Origin: Engelhardtia mirabilis
GTDB lineage: Bacteria > Planctomycetota > UBA1135 > GCA-002686595
Assembly (NCBI GenBank): GCA_007751255.1
Contig: CP036296.1
Span: 124,001 to 188,000 of the forward strand
Direction: 5' to 3'
DNA length: 64,000 bases
This document shows, in pieces, positions 54,660 to 63,678 of this stretch. The notes under the pieces were generated by a model. That model was not told where the DNA came from. It saw only the letters and a list, made by a program, of their open reading frames with translations, and did not search any database. Positions within the stretch are counted from its first letter, which is position 1. Each line of letters starts with the position of its first letter. A program made the position numbers and the translations under genes.

Positions 54660-55912
54660 GAGACCTCCCGAGCGTCGGTCGATGCGAGCGCGGAGGCGGC
54701 CAGCGCCGCACGGAACCAGTCCCGGAGGATCCTTCCCTGGACCTCTCGGTCGAAGAGCCTCGCTCCGAGCTCACGCCCGCGGCTGGCCAGGAGCTCCCCG
54801 CGGTCGGGGTTCTCCAGCAGCTCGGTCAAGGCGTCAGCCAGGGCCGCGGCATCGCCCTCGGGCACGAGCACTCCGCAGCGGCCTTGGTCGAGGATCTCTG
54901 TGACCCCAGCGACCGGGGTCGAGATCATCGGCACGCCCGCGGCCTGGGCCTCGAGCAGCACCGTGGGCAGTGCGTCCTTGTTCCCGTCGTTCCCGGTCTT
55001 GCAGGCCAGCGCGAACACTCGTGCCTGCTCTAGCTCGAGGCGCACGGCGTCGGCGGGCAGCGGACCCAGGAATCGGATCCGCTCGGCCGCCGGACCGCTG
55101 GCGGCGCGTGCCTCGAGCACCGCCCGCTCTTCGCCCTCTCCGACCAGCCGGGCATCGAACTCGAGGCCGCGCGCGGCCAGCAGATGGAGGGCGTCGATCA
55201 GCACGTCGAAGCCCTTCTTCTCGACCAATCGGCCGATCGAGAGCAGGCGTGCACCAGCCGGTCGGCGAACCACGGACTCGAAGGCCGCGCGCTCGATGCC
55301 GTTGTAGTGCCGCCGAACCCGTTCCAGGGCCGTCGACGACAGGATCGACTCGAGGTGCGCGACGTTGGCGTCGCAGACGGTGATGGTGAAGGCCGAGTGC
55401 GCGAACAGCTGGTTCAGGAAGGCGGGATCGGTGCCTTCGCGATAGATGTCCTTGGCGTGTGCGGTGATCGAGTAGCTGGGACCACCGAGCCGCTGCACCA
55501 GGTGCGCGAGCAGAGCCGAGTCCGTGGCGAAGTGGGCGTGCAGGTGGCCGATGCCGCGCTCGCGGCACTCGGACAGCAGCACCAGGGCCTCGGTCACGAT
55601 GGATCCCAGCCGAGGATGATCGAGGGGCCGCAGCTCCTCGAGCGCCTCGCCCAGACGGGCCAGCAGTTCCCCGGAGGCGCCGTCGGCGATCAGGATCGCG
55701 AAGGGGTCGGCTTCGCGCGGGTGGGGCAGGACCACCACCTCCGCGCGCAGTTGGTCGAGCTCGGGGTGCCGCGGCTCGTCGTCGGGCGCCCGGCGGGAGA
55801 ACACGACGATGTCGGTGCCGAGTGCTTCCTGGGCGAGGATCTCGCCCAGGACGAAGGTCTCGGACAGCCGCGGGAATTTCTTCAGCAGGTAGCCCACACG
55901 CAGATCGTTCAT
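54641..55912 (-). CDS. Glycosyltransferase, family 4 type
   Basis: 423 aa from the ATG at 55912, overlapping the stop of the first operon gene. N-terminus MNDLRVGYLLKKFPRLSETF, typical of GT4 enzymes that build exopolysaccharides (LSETF motif). It continues with HLHAHFATDSALLAHLVQRL, and the C-terminal domain has RLLSIGRLVEKKGFDVLIDA and DALPTVLLEAQAAGVPMIST (E-x7-E motif). The tail is a short helix. It likely adds a sugar to a lipid-linked oligosaccharide. Confidence 0.92.
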   Translation of the reverse strand: MNDLRVGYLLKKFPRLSETFVLGEILAQEALGTDIVVFSRRAPDDEPRHPELDQLRAEVVVLPHPREADPFAILIADGASGELLARLGEALEELRPLDHPRLGSIVTEALVLLSECRERGIGHLHAHFATDSALLAHLVQRLGGPSYSITAHAKDIYREGTDPAFLNQLFAHSAFTITVCDANVAHLESILSSTALERVRRHYNGIERAAFESVVRRPAGARLLSIGRLVEKKGFDVLIDALHLLAARGLEFDARLVGEGEERAVLEARAASGPAAERIRFLGPLPADAVRLELEQARVFALACKTGNDGNKDALPTVLLEAQAAGVPMISTPVAGVTEILDQGRCGVLVPEGDAAALADALTELLENPDRGELLASRGRELGARLFDREVQGRILRDWFRAALAASALASTDAREVSCASPT

Positions 55913-57108
55913 CGGATCGCTCCCGCGAGCTGGGGCTCGCGCTCGAGGAGTTCGGAGGCGACCTCGACCATGCCGTCGAGGCCGTCGAGACGCGGGCGGC
56001 TGATCGGATCCGGCCGGACCCCGCGCGAGAGGGCGCGCTCGATGGCCGCGCGCACCTCGGCGGGCCGGCGCTCGTCGGCCTGGGTCACCAGGCCCAGGCG
56101 CTCGAGGGCGTCGGCGCGCACCTGTTGCTCCAACCGCGGTTGGCGACGCGGCATGAGGACCGTCGGCCGCCCGCTGGAGAGCAGCTCGGCGACGGTGTTG
56201 TAGCCGGCCATGGCGACCACGGCGTCGGCCCGGGACATGCGCCGCGGCAGGTCCTCGCAGAAGCGGTGGACCTCGATCCCGCGCAGGCCGTGGGCGGCGA
56301 TGCGCACGCGACGTTCGGCCTCCGGCGCCAGCATCGGCCCCAGCACGATGGTGCTGCGCCAATCGGCGGGGGACAGGCGCAGGGCCTCGAGGTAGGCCAG
56401 GATGCGGCACTCGCCGTCCTCGCCGCCGCCGGTGGTGAGCAGCACCTCGGGCTCGAGGTCGGGGATCGGCTCGGGGCAGGGGCGCGCCTCCTGGCGCACC
56501 ACGTAGCCGACGTACTCCAGGCGGCGGCCGAGCTCCGGCGGGAAGGGGTAGGCCTCGCGCACGTCGAAGACCTCCGGCGAACCGTAGACGCAGACGCGGT
56601 CGTAGGCCTCCGAGAGGGCCCAGCGGATCGACTCGCGACCCCACTCCTGCGCCACCCGGTCGGGGGCGTCGATCACATCGCGCACGCCGAGGATCGTCCG
56701 CACCCCGTCGGCCGCGGCGCGCTGGAGCAGGCCCAGGATCTCGTCGCACAGGCCGGTGACCTGGTGGTCGACGATCAGGCAGTGGGGCTGCCAGCTCTCC
56801 CAGAGGGAGGTCAACAGCGCGCGCCGCACGCTCGACACCCGCTCCATGCTGCCCGGCAGGAAGCGCGGCGCGTAGGCGCCGCCCTCGGCCTTGCCGACCG
56901 ACGGGAGCTTGACCACCTCGACTCGCGGCGGGAGCACGAAGTGGGTCGCGCAGGGCGAGCCCGTGGCCACCACGGCGCTGGCGCCGGGGAAGGAGGCCGT
57001 CAGGCGGCGGGCGAGGTTCAGGCTGCGGCGCAGGTGCCCGAGCCCGAAGGAATCGTGGCTGTAGAGCAGGAAGCGCAGGGCGTGGGGGGGATGGTCGGCG
57101 AGCTTCAC
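55909..57108 (-). CDS. Predicted glycosyltransferase (COG4671/MurG-like C-terminal domain)
   Basis: 399 aa. First gene of the operon. N-terminal half begins RFLLYSHDSFGLGHLRRSLN, the nucleotide-sugar/acceptor site of the COG4671 family, and the C-terminal half carries the GT28-like EVHRFCEDLPRRMSRADAVV and MAGYNTVAELLSSGRPTVLM. The Gly-rich H-x-G-H-L-R segment is intact. Divergent from the 57379 gene with 270 bases between starts, which must hold both promoters. Everything from here to 45808 is minus strand with gaps of 15 bases or less, so an eight-gene operon is likely. Confidence 0.9.
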   Translation of the reverse strand: MKLADHPPHALRFLLYSHDSFGLGHLRRSLNLARRLTASFPGASAVVATGSPCATHFVLPPRVEVVKLPSVGKAEGGAYAPRFLPGSMERVSSVRRALLTSLWESWQPHCLIVDHQVTGLCDEILGLLQRAAADGVRTILGVRDVIDAPDRVAQEWGRESIRWALSEAYDRVCVYGSPEVFDVREAYPFPPELGRRLEYVGYVVRQEARPCPEPIPDLEPEVLLTTGGGEDGECRILAYLEALRLSPADWRSTIVLGPMLAPEAERRVRIAAHGLRGIEVHRFCEDLPRRMSRADAVVAMAGYNTVAELLSSGRPTVLMPRRQPRLEQQVRADALERLGLVTQADERRPAEVRAAIERALSRGVRPDPISRPRLDGLDGMVEVASELLEREPQLAGAIR

Positions 57109-57378
57109 GGCCGGCGGTGAGCAACAGCCGTGCCGAGGGGCAACAGGGGCTCGTCAAGGCCCCTTGGCGGTATCCAGGAGCGTGGCAGTACAGAACTTGG
57201 ATCGACGTCCAGGCCGTAGATCGCCGTCCGGCGCGGTCCGGCCCGCTGGGCCTTCGCGCGCCTTCGAAGCGCTCCCCGAAGGTCGGCATCGCTTTTGCCC
57301 TTCGACCTCCGCGCGGCGTCGTGGAGTCCCCCGGCCCGCTCCCCGACCGGACCCCAACAGACCCCGGAGACTCCTCCA

Positions 57379-58938
57379 GTGACTGCCAACGACAAACCCC
57401 TCCAGCTCATCTCCGCGGTGGCCCTGGCCTTCGGCCTCGCCACTCCCGCCGCCTCCGCCGACGTCGTCACGGGACGCGTCGTCGACCAGAACGGGGTGCC
57501 GATCCCCGACGTCAACATCGACATCGACAACATCGGCAGCGGCGGCGACCCGACGATCACGGACGACATCACCGACGCCGCCGGCAACTTCGCGATCGTG
57601 GTGCCGCCGGGCCTCTACGACGTGCTGTTCTTCCCGCCCAAGCCGCCGGTGACGACCTTCCTCAATGGCACGGTTCCCTCGGTGCCGGTGGTCGGCACCG
57701 TGAACCTGGGCGACGTGGTGCTGACCCAGGGCATCGGCATCCAGGGGCGCGTGCTGAGCCCCGCGGGCCTGCCCCTGCCGGCCCTCGACCTCGACATCAT
57801 GGACGCCATCACCGGCCAGGACCTGCTCCTGATCGGCGACAACACCGATGCCTTCGGCCAGTTCGTGCTGGCCGCGCCCGCGGGGCCCTTCGAGCTCGAG
57901 GTCGACGCCACCGGCGTGGTCGGCCAGGTGCTCGTGAGCTACGGCGCCCTGTACGACCTGGGCGTGAACACGAACCTGGGTGACATCACCCTCGAGCCCG
58001 GAGCCCTGATCACGGGCAAGGTCGTCGGCCCCGGCGGCGCCGCCGTGTCGGGCGCCGACATCGACCTGTTCCGCTCCGACGGAACCAAGGTCGTCACCCC
58101 CAAGGACAACACCAACGGCCTGGGGAACTTCAGCGTCACCGCGCCCTTCGACGTGGTCGACCTGACCGTCTGCCCCGCGCTCGGCCAGGCACTGGCCGGC
58201 AAGCTGGTCCCGGCGATCGGCGTGGTTGGTCCCACGGCGATCGGCACGGTGCCCCTGGCCGCCGGCGTGACCCTCTCCGGCAACGTGACGACCTTCGACG
58301 GCAGCCCCGCCGCCGGGGCTGATGTCGATCTGATCGACACGGTCACCGGCCTGTCGATCTTCCTGTGCGGCGACTCGGTCCAGGCCAACGGCAGCTACTC
58401 GTTCAAGGCCCCCCAAGGGGTCTACGACGTGGTCTTCGAGCCCTCGAACTTCGAGGTTCCCCTGGGCGCGGACGTGGTCGCGGGCGTCGGCCTGTTCGGG
58501 GCCCAGGTGGTCAACGGCGTCCTGCCGGACTGTCCCTTCCCCCTGGAATTCGGCGCGGGCACGCCCGGCTCCGGTGGCCTGGTTCCCGACCTGGTCGCCT
58601 TCGGCGGCGCTCCCCGCGCGGACAACTCCGACTTCGGTTTCGCCTTGAACGACCTCGCCGGTGGCTCCCTGGGCGCCTTGGCGATCGGATTCCAGCAGGT
58701 TGCCCTGCCTCTCTTCGGCGGCACCCTCTACGTCAACCCGGGCGGGCCGCTGGTCAGCGTGCCCTACTTCGCCGGCGGCGCGCCCGGTGTCCCCGGTGCC
58801 GGCGCGGCCAGCTTCCCCGTTCCCGTGCAGGCGAGTTACGCGGGCATCTTCGTGGTCGCACAAGCCTATGTGGTCGACCTGGGAGTCCCCGGATTCCTGG
58901 CCCTGTCCGACGCGGTCTCGACGACCTTCTGTCCCTGA
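57379..58938 (+). CDS. Secreted carboxypeptidase-regulatory repeat protein
   Basis: 519 aa, GTG start followed by a signal peptide ending near PAASA. Four or five CarboxypepD_reg-like beta-sandwich repeats follow (TGRVVDQNGVPIPDVNIDID, IQGRVLSPAGLPLPALDLDI, ITGKVVGPGGAAVSGADIDL, LSGNVTTFDGSPAAGADVDL), alternating with LPxGxYDVxF-type strands. From about residue 400 (GTPGSGGLVPDLVAFGG) comes a Gly/Pro-rich C-terminal domain with the same build as the end of the FG-GAP protein at 1161-2777, so it may be a shared sorting or surface-association domain. Followed 24 bases later by the beta-helix lipoprotein. Function unknown. Confidence 0.85.
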   Translation: MTANDKPLQLISAVALAFGLATPAASADVVTGRVVDQNGVPIPDVNIDIDNIGSGGDPTITDDITDAAGNFAIVVPPGLYDVLFFPPKPPVTTFLNGTVPSVPVVGTVNLGDVVLTQGIGIQGRVLSPAGLPLPALDLDIMDAITGQDLLLIGDNTDAFGQFVLAAPAGPFELEVDATGVVGQVLVSYGALYDLGVNTNLGDITLEPGALITGKVVGPGGAAVSGADIDLFRSDGTKVVTPKDNTNGLGNFSVTAPFDVVDLTVCPALGQALAGKLVPAIGVVGPTAIGTVPLAAGVTLSGNVTTFDGSPAAGADVDLIDTVTGLSIFLCGDSVQANGSYSFKAPQGVYDVVFEPSNFEVPLGADVVAGVGLFGAQVVNGVLPDCPFPLEFGAGTPGSGGLVPDLVAFGGAPRADNSDFGFALNDLAGGSLGALAIGFQQVALPLFGGTLYVNPGGPLVSVPYFAGGAPGVPGAGAASFPVPVQASYAGIFVVAQAYVVDLGVPGFLALSDAVSTTFCP

Positions 58939-58961
58939 TCGAAGCCGCACCTCGACCCCAG

Positions 58962-61205
58962 ATGCAGATGATCCGCTCCTCGAGGCTCCTGCCGGCCCTG
59001 ATCGCGATCGCAGCCCTCGGCTGCACCCGCGGTACGTTGCCTGTCGCTCCCAGCGATCCGGTGATTCCTCCGTCGGCAGGCACTGCCCTGCCGCCGGCGC
59101 CAGGCCTGCTCTCGGCGGTGGGCGGCGCCGTCGAGGTCCAGCTGCGCTTCATCGCGGCTGCACCAGGGATCGAGACGGGGCTGTTCCTGGCTTCGACGCG
59201 GACGGCCGTCTTCGACGCTCCGCCTGTGGCAGTCGACCCGGCCGGGGACGTGCTGGTCCTCGGCGGACTGACACCGGGCTCGCAGTTCCTCGGCCTGGCC
59301 GTCCGCGCCGACGCGGGTGATCCGTGGCGTCCGAGCGGGCCGGTCCTGGAGGCCTTCGTCGGAGCGCCGCTGTACGTCGACCCCGAAGCTGCGCCGGGAG
59401 GTGACGGGAGCTCACCGGCCTCGGCCTTCCAGAACCCGGTCGCGGCGCTGGTCACCGCGAGCATCTTCGGAGGCAACGTCTGGCTGCGCGGCGGCGACTA
59501 CGGCCCTGTGAGCCTGCCGGTCTTCGACGGCACGTTCCTCTCGGGTGGTTTCGGCGCGGCCTTCGACCTGGAGACTCGGGATCCCGAGTCGCAGCCGTCG
59601 GTCCTCGGCGGGGGCAGCGGCCAAGCGGTCATCGGTGCCAACGGAGGGCGAGTGGTGCTCGACGGACTGCGAATCGACGGTGGCGGCACTGCCAGCCTCG
59701 GCGTCGACGCGGTCGAGGTCGAGCTGGACCTGCGCTCGGTCGAGGTCCGCGACTGCGCGACCCGCGGTGTGCGTGTACGAGCAGCCTTGATCGGAGATCC
59801 CCTCGGAGTGCGCCTGGCTGGATGCACCCTGGCGAACAACGGCGGTGACGGCTTCTCCGGCCAGGGCGTCCTGGCACTCGAGGTCTTCGCCTCGCGCTTC
59901 GAGCAGAACGTCCAGGAGGGGCTCGATATCGACGACCTCGTGGCCTCGTCGGGCGCCACTGCACGGCTGACGGTGCTGGGCTCGGTGTTCGAGTCCAACG
60001 GCGCCGAGGGACTGGACGTGGATCTGGCCGCAGGCGACGCCGGCGCGGGCGGAGCCTTCGAGATCGACATCCGCGACAGTCGCTTCGTGACCAACAACCT
60101 CGCGGGGGTCTTGGTCGACATCGACTACGAGGCCAGTCCAGCCTGGAGCTTGGATCTGGAAGTCAGCGGCGTCGTCGCCTGGGGCAATCGCGGTGACGGC
60201 GCGCGCTTCGACCTGGACAGCACCTCGACCAGCTTCGTGCACCGCTCGGTCTTCGCCGGCAACGCGGGCGATGGGCTCGAGGTCAGCTCGGAATCCGCCG
60301 CGGGCGTTGCGGTCGTTTCGACCTCGTCCTTCGTGGGCAATCTGGGGGCCGGCCTGCGAGCCAGCCTGGGCAACGTGCCGGTCCTGGCGAGCCACTGTGT
60401 GCTGTCCGGCAACTTCGATGGGGGCATGCGCTCGGACACGGTGACGTCCACCGCGGCCTCCTGCCTGACTTGGCTGCAGCCCCAGGACTTCACCGGTATC
60501 TCCGGCGTCGGATCGGGAGCCGCTGCCGCCGGCGATTTGCTCAACGTCGCTCAGGCCTTCCTGACGGTCGAGGCCGCAGGCGTGGAGGTGCTCGACGTGG
60601 ATCAGCCGAACCTGTTGACCCTCGGCGTCGACGCAGAGTTGGCCGGGGACGACGTGGCGAGGGAGGTCGTCGCGATCAGCGGCTCGCTGGTCGAACTCGA
60701 CGTGCTGCCGGCGTTCGTGGGGGTGCCTACCGTCTTGGCCGCCTTCGGATTCGATACCGGCGTGGTCGAGGACCATCGACTTGTACCCGGCGCTTCGGTC
60801 AGCGGAGACGGGATGGTCGCGCCCGGCGCAGCGGCGGTCGACCCAGGCCCCCACGGTGCCCCGGACGGGGCCGAGCCCGGCCCGATCGGTCCCCTGGGGA
60901 TCGACGCCTATCGGTTGGCGCGCGTATTTCCAGCGCCCATCGGCAGCCTGGCCTCCGACGCTCTCGTGCGCCTGGAGTTCGACCGACCGGTGCTGGGCGC
61001 CACCGCGGATGACACGTCGGTTCGAGTGGTCGACGGCGCTGGTGTCGCTCTCGATCCGATCGTCGCCGTCGTGGGCGGCGCGATCGAGCTCACCGCGCCG
61101 ATCGGTGGCTGGCCCGCCGTGGTGTACGTGGACCTCGACAGGCAACTGAGCTCTGACGACGGCGTGATGCTCACGGCTCCTGTGAGAGTCGCCTTCGGCG
61201 GCTGA
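58962..61205 (+). CDS. Lipoprotein with parallel beta-helix domain
   Basis: 747 aa. The ATG at 58962 gives a signal peptide ending in a lipobox (AALGC). A fibronectin-like segment (LPPAPGLLSAVGGAVEVQLR) spans about 45-130. Residues about 135-500 form a right-handed parallel beta-helix: VVLDGLRIDGGGTASLGVDA, VEVRDCATRGVRVRAALIGD, NNGGDGFSGQGVLALEVFAS and similar rungs with N-x-G-x-G turns. The last about 100 residues look like a CHU_C/Big-like domain (VRLEFDRPVLGATADDTSVR). Such proteins bind or cleave polysaccharides, or are adhesins; no catalytic set is visible. Probably an operon with the preceding gene. Confidence 0.87.
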   Translation: MQMIRSSRLLPALIAIAALGCTRGTLPVAPSDPVIPPSAGTALPPAPGLLSAVGGAVEVQLRFIAAAPGIETGLFLASTRTAVFDAPPVAVDPAGDVLVLGGLTPGSQFLGLAVRADAGDPWRPSGPVLEAFVGAPLYVDPEAAPGGDGSSPASAFQNPVAALVTASIFGGNVWLRGGDYGPVSLPVFDGTFLSGGFGAAFDLETRDPESQPSVLGGGSGQAVIGANGGRVVLDGLRIDGGGTASLGVDAVEVELDLRSVEVRDCATRGVRVRAALIGDPLGVRLAGCTLANNGGDGFSGQGVLALEVFASRFEQNVQEGLDIDDLVASSGATARLTVLGSVFESNGAEGLDVDLAAGDAGAGGAFEIDIRDSRFVTNNLAGVLVDIDYEASPAWSLDLEVSGVVAWGNRGDGARFDLDSTSTSFVHRSVFAGNAGDGLEVSSESAAGVAVVSTSSFVGNLGAGLRASLGNVPVLASHCVLSGNFDGGMRSDTVTSTAASCLTWLQPQDFTGISGVGSGAAAAGDLLNVAQAFLTVEAAGVEVLDVDQPNLLTLGVDAELAGDDVAREVVAISGSLVELDVLPAFVGVPTVLAAFGFDTGVVEDHRLVPGASVSGDGMVAPGAAAVDPGPHGAPDGAEPGPIGPLGIDAYRLARVFPAPIGSLASDALVRLEFDRPVLGATADDTSVRVVDGAGVALDPIVAVVGGAIELTAPIGGWPAVVYVDLDRQLSSDDGVMLTAPVRVAFGG

Positions 61206-61359
61206 ACGGGAGCCCGAGGCCCATGCCCGGGGCAGCGTGCTGCCGCCGGTTCGGTCGGCCTCGATGGGGCGCCAGGCCGCGGCACTCGGCCCCGCGTTCT
61301 CGGACTGCCTTGCGGATGCTCGTGGTGCCCATCGGGCGCTGACGCGTGACGACCGGCCT

Positions 61360-62463
61360 TCAGGCGGGAGTGAGCCTGGCGTCTTGCGCACAGCGCTCCG
61401 CCAGGCGAACCAGGTCGGCGGTCAGCGGCTGCCAGCGGGGCTGCAGGGCGTGGACCGCGCAGAGGCGCAACAGCGCCGTGGCCTCGTAGAAGCGCAGGCG
61501 CGGCAGGTATTCGGGCAGGCCGCCGCGATCGAGCCCGGCCAGGAGGGCGTCCCCGCAGGCGCGCACGGCGTCGAAGTTGGCGCCGGTCTGACCCTGGAGT
61601 CGGCGCAGGGTGAGGTGCGCGAGCAGGTCGGCCGCGTCCAGAAGCGGGTCGGCCAGGCACAACAGGTCGTGGTCCAGAAGGGTCGGCGGGCCGCCGCCGA
61701 GCAGGACCTGGCCGTCGTGGAGGTCGCGCACACAGGGCACCAGGGCCGCGCCGCGCGGCAGGGCTTCGCGCAACTGCTCGAGCACGGCACTGAACCCCGC
61801 CGGCTCCTGGCCCAGGGTCACGACGCAGCGCATCCCATGGTCGGCCAACAGAGTCAGCTCGTCCTGAGCCGTGTGCGTCGAGAGCAGACTGGTGAGGGGC
61901 TTGGACAGCCGGTCCTGGCCTTCTTGCAATCGACGCAACGCGCGCCCGATGCGTGCGAAGTCGGCGTGACAGGAGACCTGGATACGCGGCGGCGCGCCCT
62001 CCACCGCGGCCAGGCGCAGGGCCGAGCGCTCGACGTCGACGCCCAGCAGCGTCGGAAGCGCAAAGTTGCCGCGGTGGCCGTCGCACAGGCTGCGGGCCAG
62101 GTCGTAACGGCGCGTGGCCTCGGCCAGGCACTCCGGTCGCAGGCCCCGCCAGAACTCGGTCCCGCCTGAGCGCTCGACGGCGACCACCATGCGCGTGCCC
62201 GGGGTCCAGGAGACCAGGCGGCAGGCCTCGTCGGAGGCCGCGAACCAGGTCGCGAGGGGCAGCTCGCGCTCGTCCACGGGCAGGAGCTCGCGCAGCACCG
62301 CCGGCGCGATCCGGAACCAGGTGGCGCCGTCGTTCCCGTCCAGCTCGATCAGCAGCCGATCCTCGGTGTCCACGTCCGTGCGCCGCACCCGCTGGGCGAC
62401 CCCGTCGTCACCCAGGTACTTCCCGATCCACTGGACCGCGGCGGTGAGGTCGGGGGTTACCAC
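61360..62463 (-). CDS. APH-fold phosphotransferase paralogue, altered catalytic loop
   Basis: 367 aa from GTG at 62463. Clear paralogue of 49443-50543 along its full length (shared VSWxPGxRMVV, RRLQxGQxRLSKPL, LRLAERC). The catalytic loop reads CVRDLHDGQVLL: the conserved His before the catalytic Asp is Val245, and the metal motif is LLDHDLLCLADPLLDAADLL in place of LMDLDLL. The catalytic Asp247 and metal Asp remain, so activity may persist or the protein may have become regulatory. Stands alone, divergent from nei, convergent with the beta-helix gene. Longer frames upstream have no family sequence and were not used. Confidence 0.82.
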   Translation of the reverse strand: MVTPDLTAAVQWIGKYLGDDGVAQRVRRTDVDTEDRLLIELDGNDGATWFRIAPAVLRELLPVDERELPLATWFAASDEACRLVSWTPGTRMVVAVERSGGTEFWRGLRPECLAEATRRYDLARSLCDGHRGNFALPTLLGVDVERSALRLAAVEGAPPRIQVSCHADFARIGRALRRLQEGQDRLSKPLTSLLSTHTAQDELTLLADHGMRCVVTLGQEPAGFSAVLEQLREALPRGAALVPCVRDLHDGQVLLGGGPPTLLDHDLLCLADPLLDAADLLAHLTLRRLQGQTGANFDAVRACGDALLAGLDRGGLPEYLPRLRFYEATALLRLCAVHALQPRWQPLTADLVRLAERCAQDARLTPA

Positions 62464-62820
62464 GGGACCTCCGCGAGTCGAGTCCAGTCGCGCCGGCTCG
62501 CGATCGGGGCCGCGGCGCGGGGCAGGCTCGGGATGTGTGGGCACCGCGCGCGTTCGATTGAAGCGCGGCCTCGGTCCGGCGACGGAAGGGGGTCGAGAGA
62601 GTCTTCCAAGGGGCTGGCGGCGGCCGGCGGCCAGCAGCGGCGCACTCGGCGTTCGTGGGAGCGCCCGGTCGATCGCGCCGTACAGGATTCGGTCGGAGAT
62701 TCGCTTCGCGCGACGCTGGGGCACCGCCCTACGCGAGCACCCCCGGCGGGGCCCCATGATCCAGTGGTGCCGCTCGGGAGTTGCGCGCGCGTACACCGGC
62801 TGCGGGCCTATCCTCACGCC
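62464..62820. other. Divergent intergenic region kinase/nei
   Basis: 357 bases without a gene, carrying promoters for the kinase (minus) and nei (plus). Besides the TATCCT box before nei I see nothing specific. Confidence 0.45.
62809..62814 (+). promoter_or_regulatory. Candidate -10 box TATCCT before nei
   Basis: TATCCT ends 6 bases before the ATG at 62821, so the transcript would begin at the ATG itself and be leaderless; no ribosome-binding site is present. Confidence 0.4.
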
Positions 62821-63678
62821 ATGCCCGAAGGGGACACGATCCATGCCCTGGCCGGCGCGCTGGGCCGCGAGCTGACCGGACACCGGGTGACGGGCTTCGA
62901 GCTGCGCGGTCGGCCGCCCGTGCATGCGCTGGTCGGCTGCGAAGTCCGCGCGGTGCGGGCGTGGGGCAAGAACACGTTCATCGAGCTGGACGACGCGGCC
63001 GTGCTCTGGGTGCACCTGGGGATGTACGGGCGCTGGAGCTGGTACCCGGCCGGGGATCGGCGCGGCGAGGGCCTGCGTGGGGCGCTGTTGCGCCTGGCGA
63101 CGGAGCGCCTGACGGTGGCCTGCTTCGAGGCCAAGACGGTCGAGCTGCTGCGGCCGCGGGACCTTGCGACCCACCCGAAGATCGCGACGCTGGGGCCGGA
63201 CCTGGTGCTGCCGGACGTGGACCTGGGTGTGGTCCTGGCGCGCGTGCGCCAGCGGTTGCACGACGCGCGGCCGTCCCTGCGCGAGCTGCTGCTCGACCAA
63301 CGGATCGCGGCGGGGATCGGGAACATCTTCCAGGCGGAGACGCTGTTCCTCGAGCGCCTGCATCCGGACACGGATCCGCGGGACCTGGACGACAGCCGGA
63401 TCGAGGCGGTCTACGCCCGCGCTTCCGCCCTGCTGGCCGCCAACGTCGGCGCGGTGCCACGCGTCTTCACGGCGGGCCTGCCGTCGCGCCACCTGCCCGG
63501 CGAGCACGGCGACCACGGCAACCGAACCTGGGTCTACGAACGAGGGGGTCGCCCCTGCCGCGTGTGCGCCACGCCGATCGTGCGGCGCGGCGAGAGCGCG
63601 TCCGACCGCGTCACCTGGTGGTGCCCCGCCTGCCAGCCCGCGCCGACCGCTGCCGCGTGGGTGGGGGGTGGGCCTTGA
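62821..63678 (+). CDS. nei: Endonuclease VIII / Fpg-family DNA glycosylase
   Basis: 285 aa. Bifunctional DNA glycosylase/AP lyase removing oxidised bases. The N-terminus MPEGDTIHALAGAL has the catalytic Pro2 and Glu3 and the TIH typical of Nei rather than Fpg (MPELPE). Further: AWGKNTFIEL (Lys of the catalytic beta strand), LWVHLGMYGRW, the H2TH part LLLDQRIAAGIGNIFQAETL, and a C-terminal zinc finger CRVC...CPAC ending WWCPACQPAP. It has no leader or SD; a -10 box suggests a leaderless mRNA. The stop overlaps the start of the next gene. Confidence 0.95.
   Translation: MPEGDTIHALAGALGRELTGHRVTGFELRGRPPVHALVGCEVRAVRAWGKNTFIELDDAAVLWVHLGMYGRWSWYPAGDRRGEGLRGALLRLATERLTVACFEAKTVELLRPRDLATHPKIATLGPDLVLPDVDLGVVLARVRQRLHDARPSLRELLLDQRIAAGIGNIFQAETLFLERLHPDTDPRDLDDSRIEAVYARASALLAANVGAVPRVFTAGLPSRHLPGEHGDHGNRTWVYERGGRPCRVCATPIVRRGESASDRVTWWCPACQPAPTAAAWVGGGP

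Noticed and set aside
61206-61359. Bidirectional terminator GGCAG-CGTG-CTGCC in the convergent gap
   Set aside because: Stem of five pairs only and no T-run; too weak to call.
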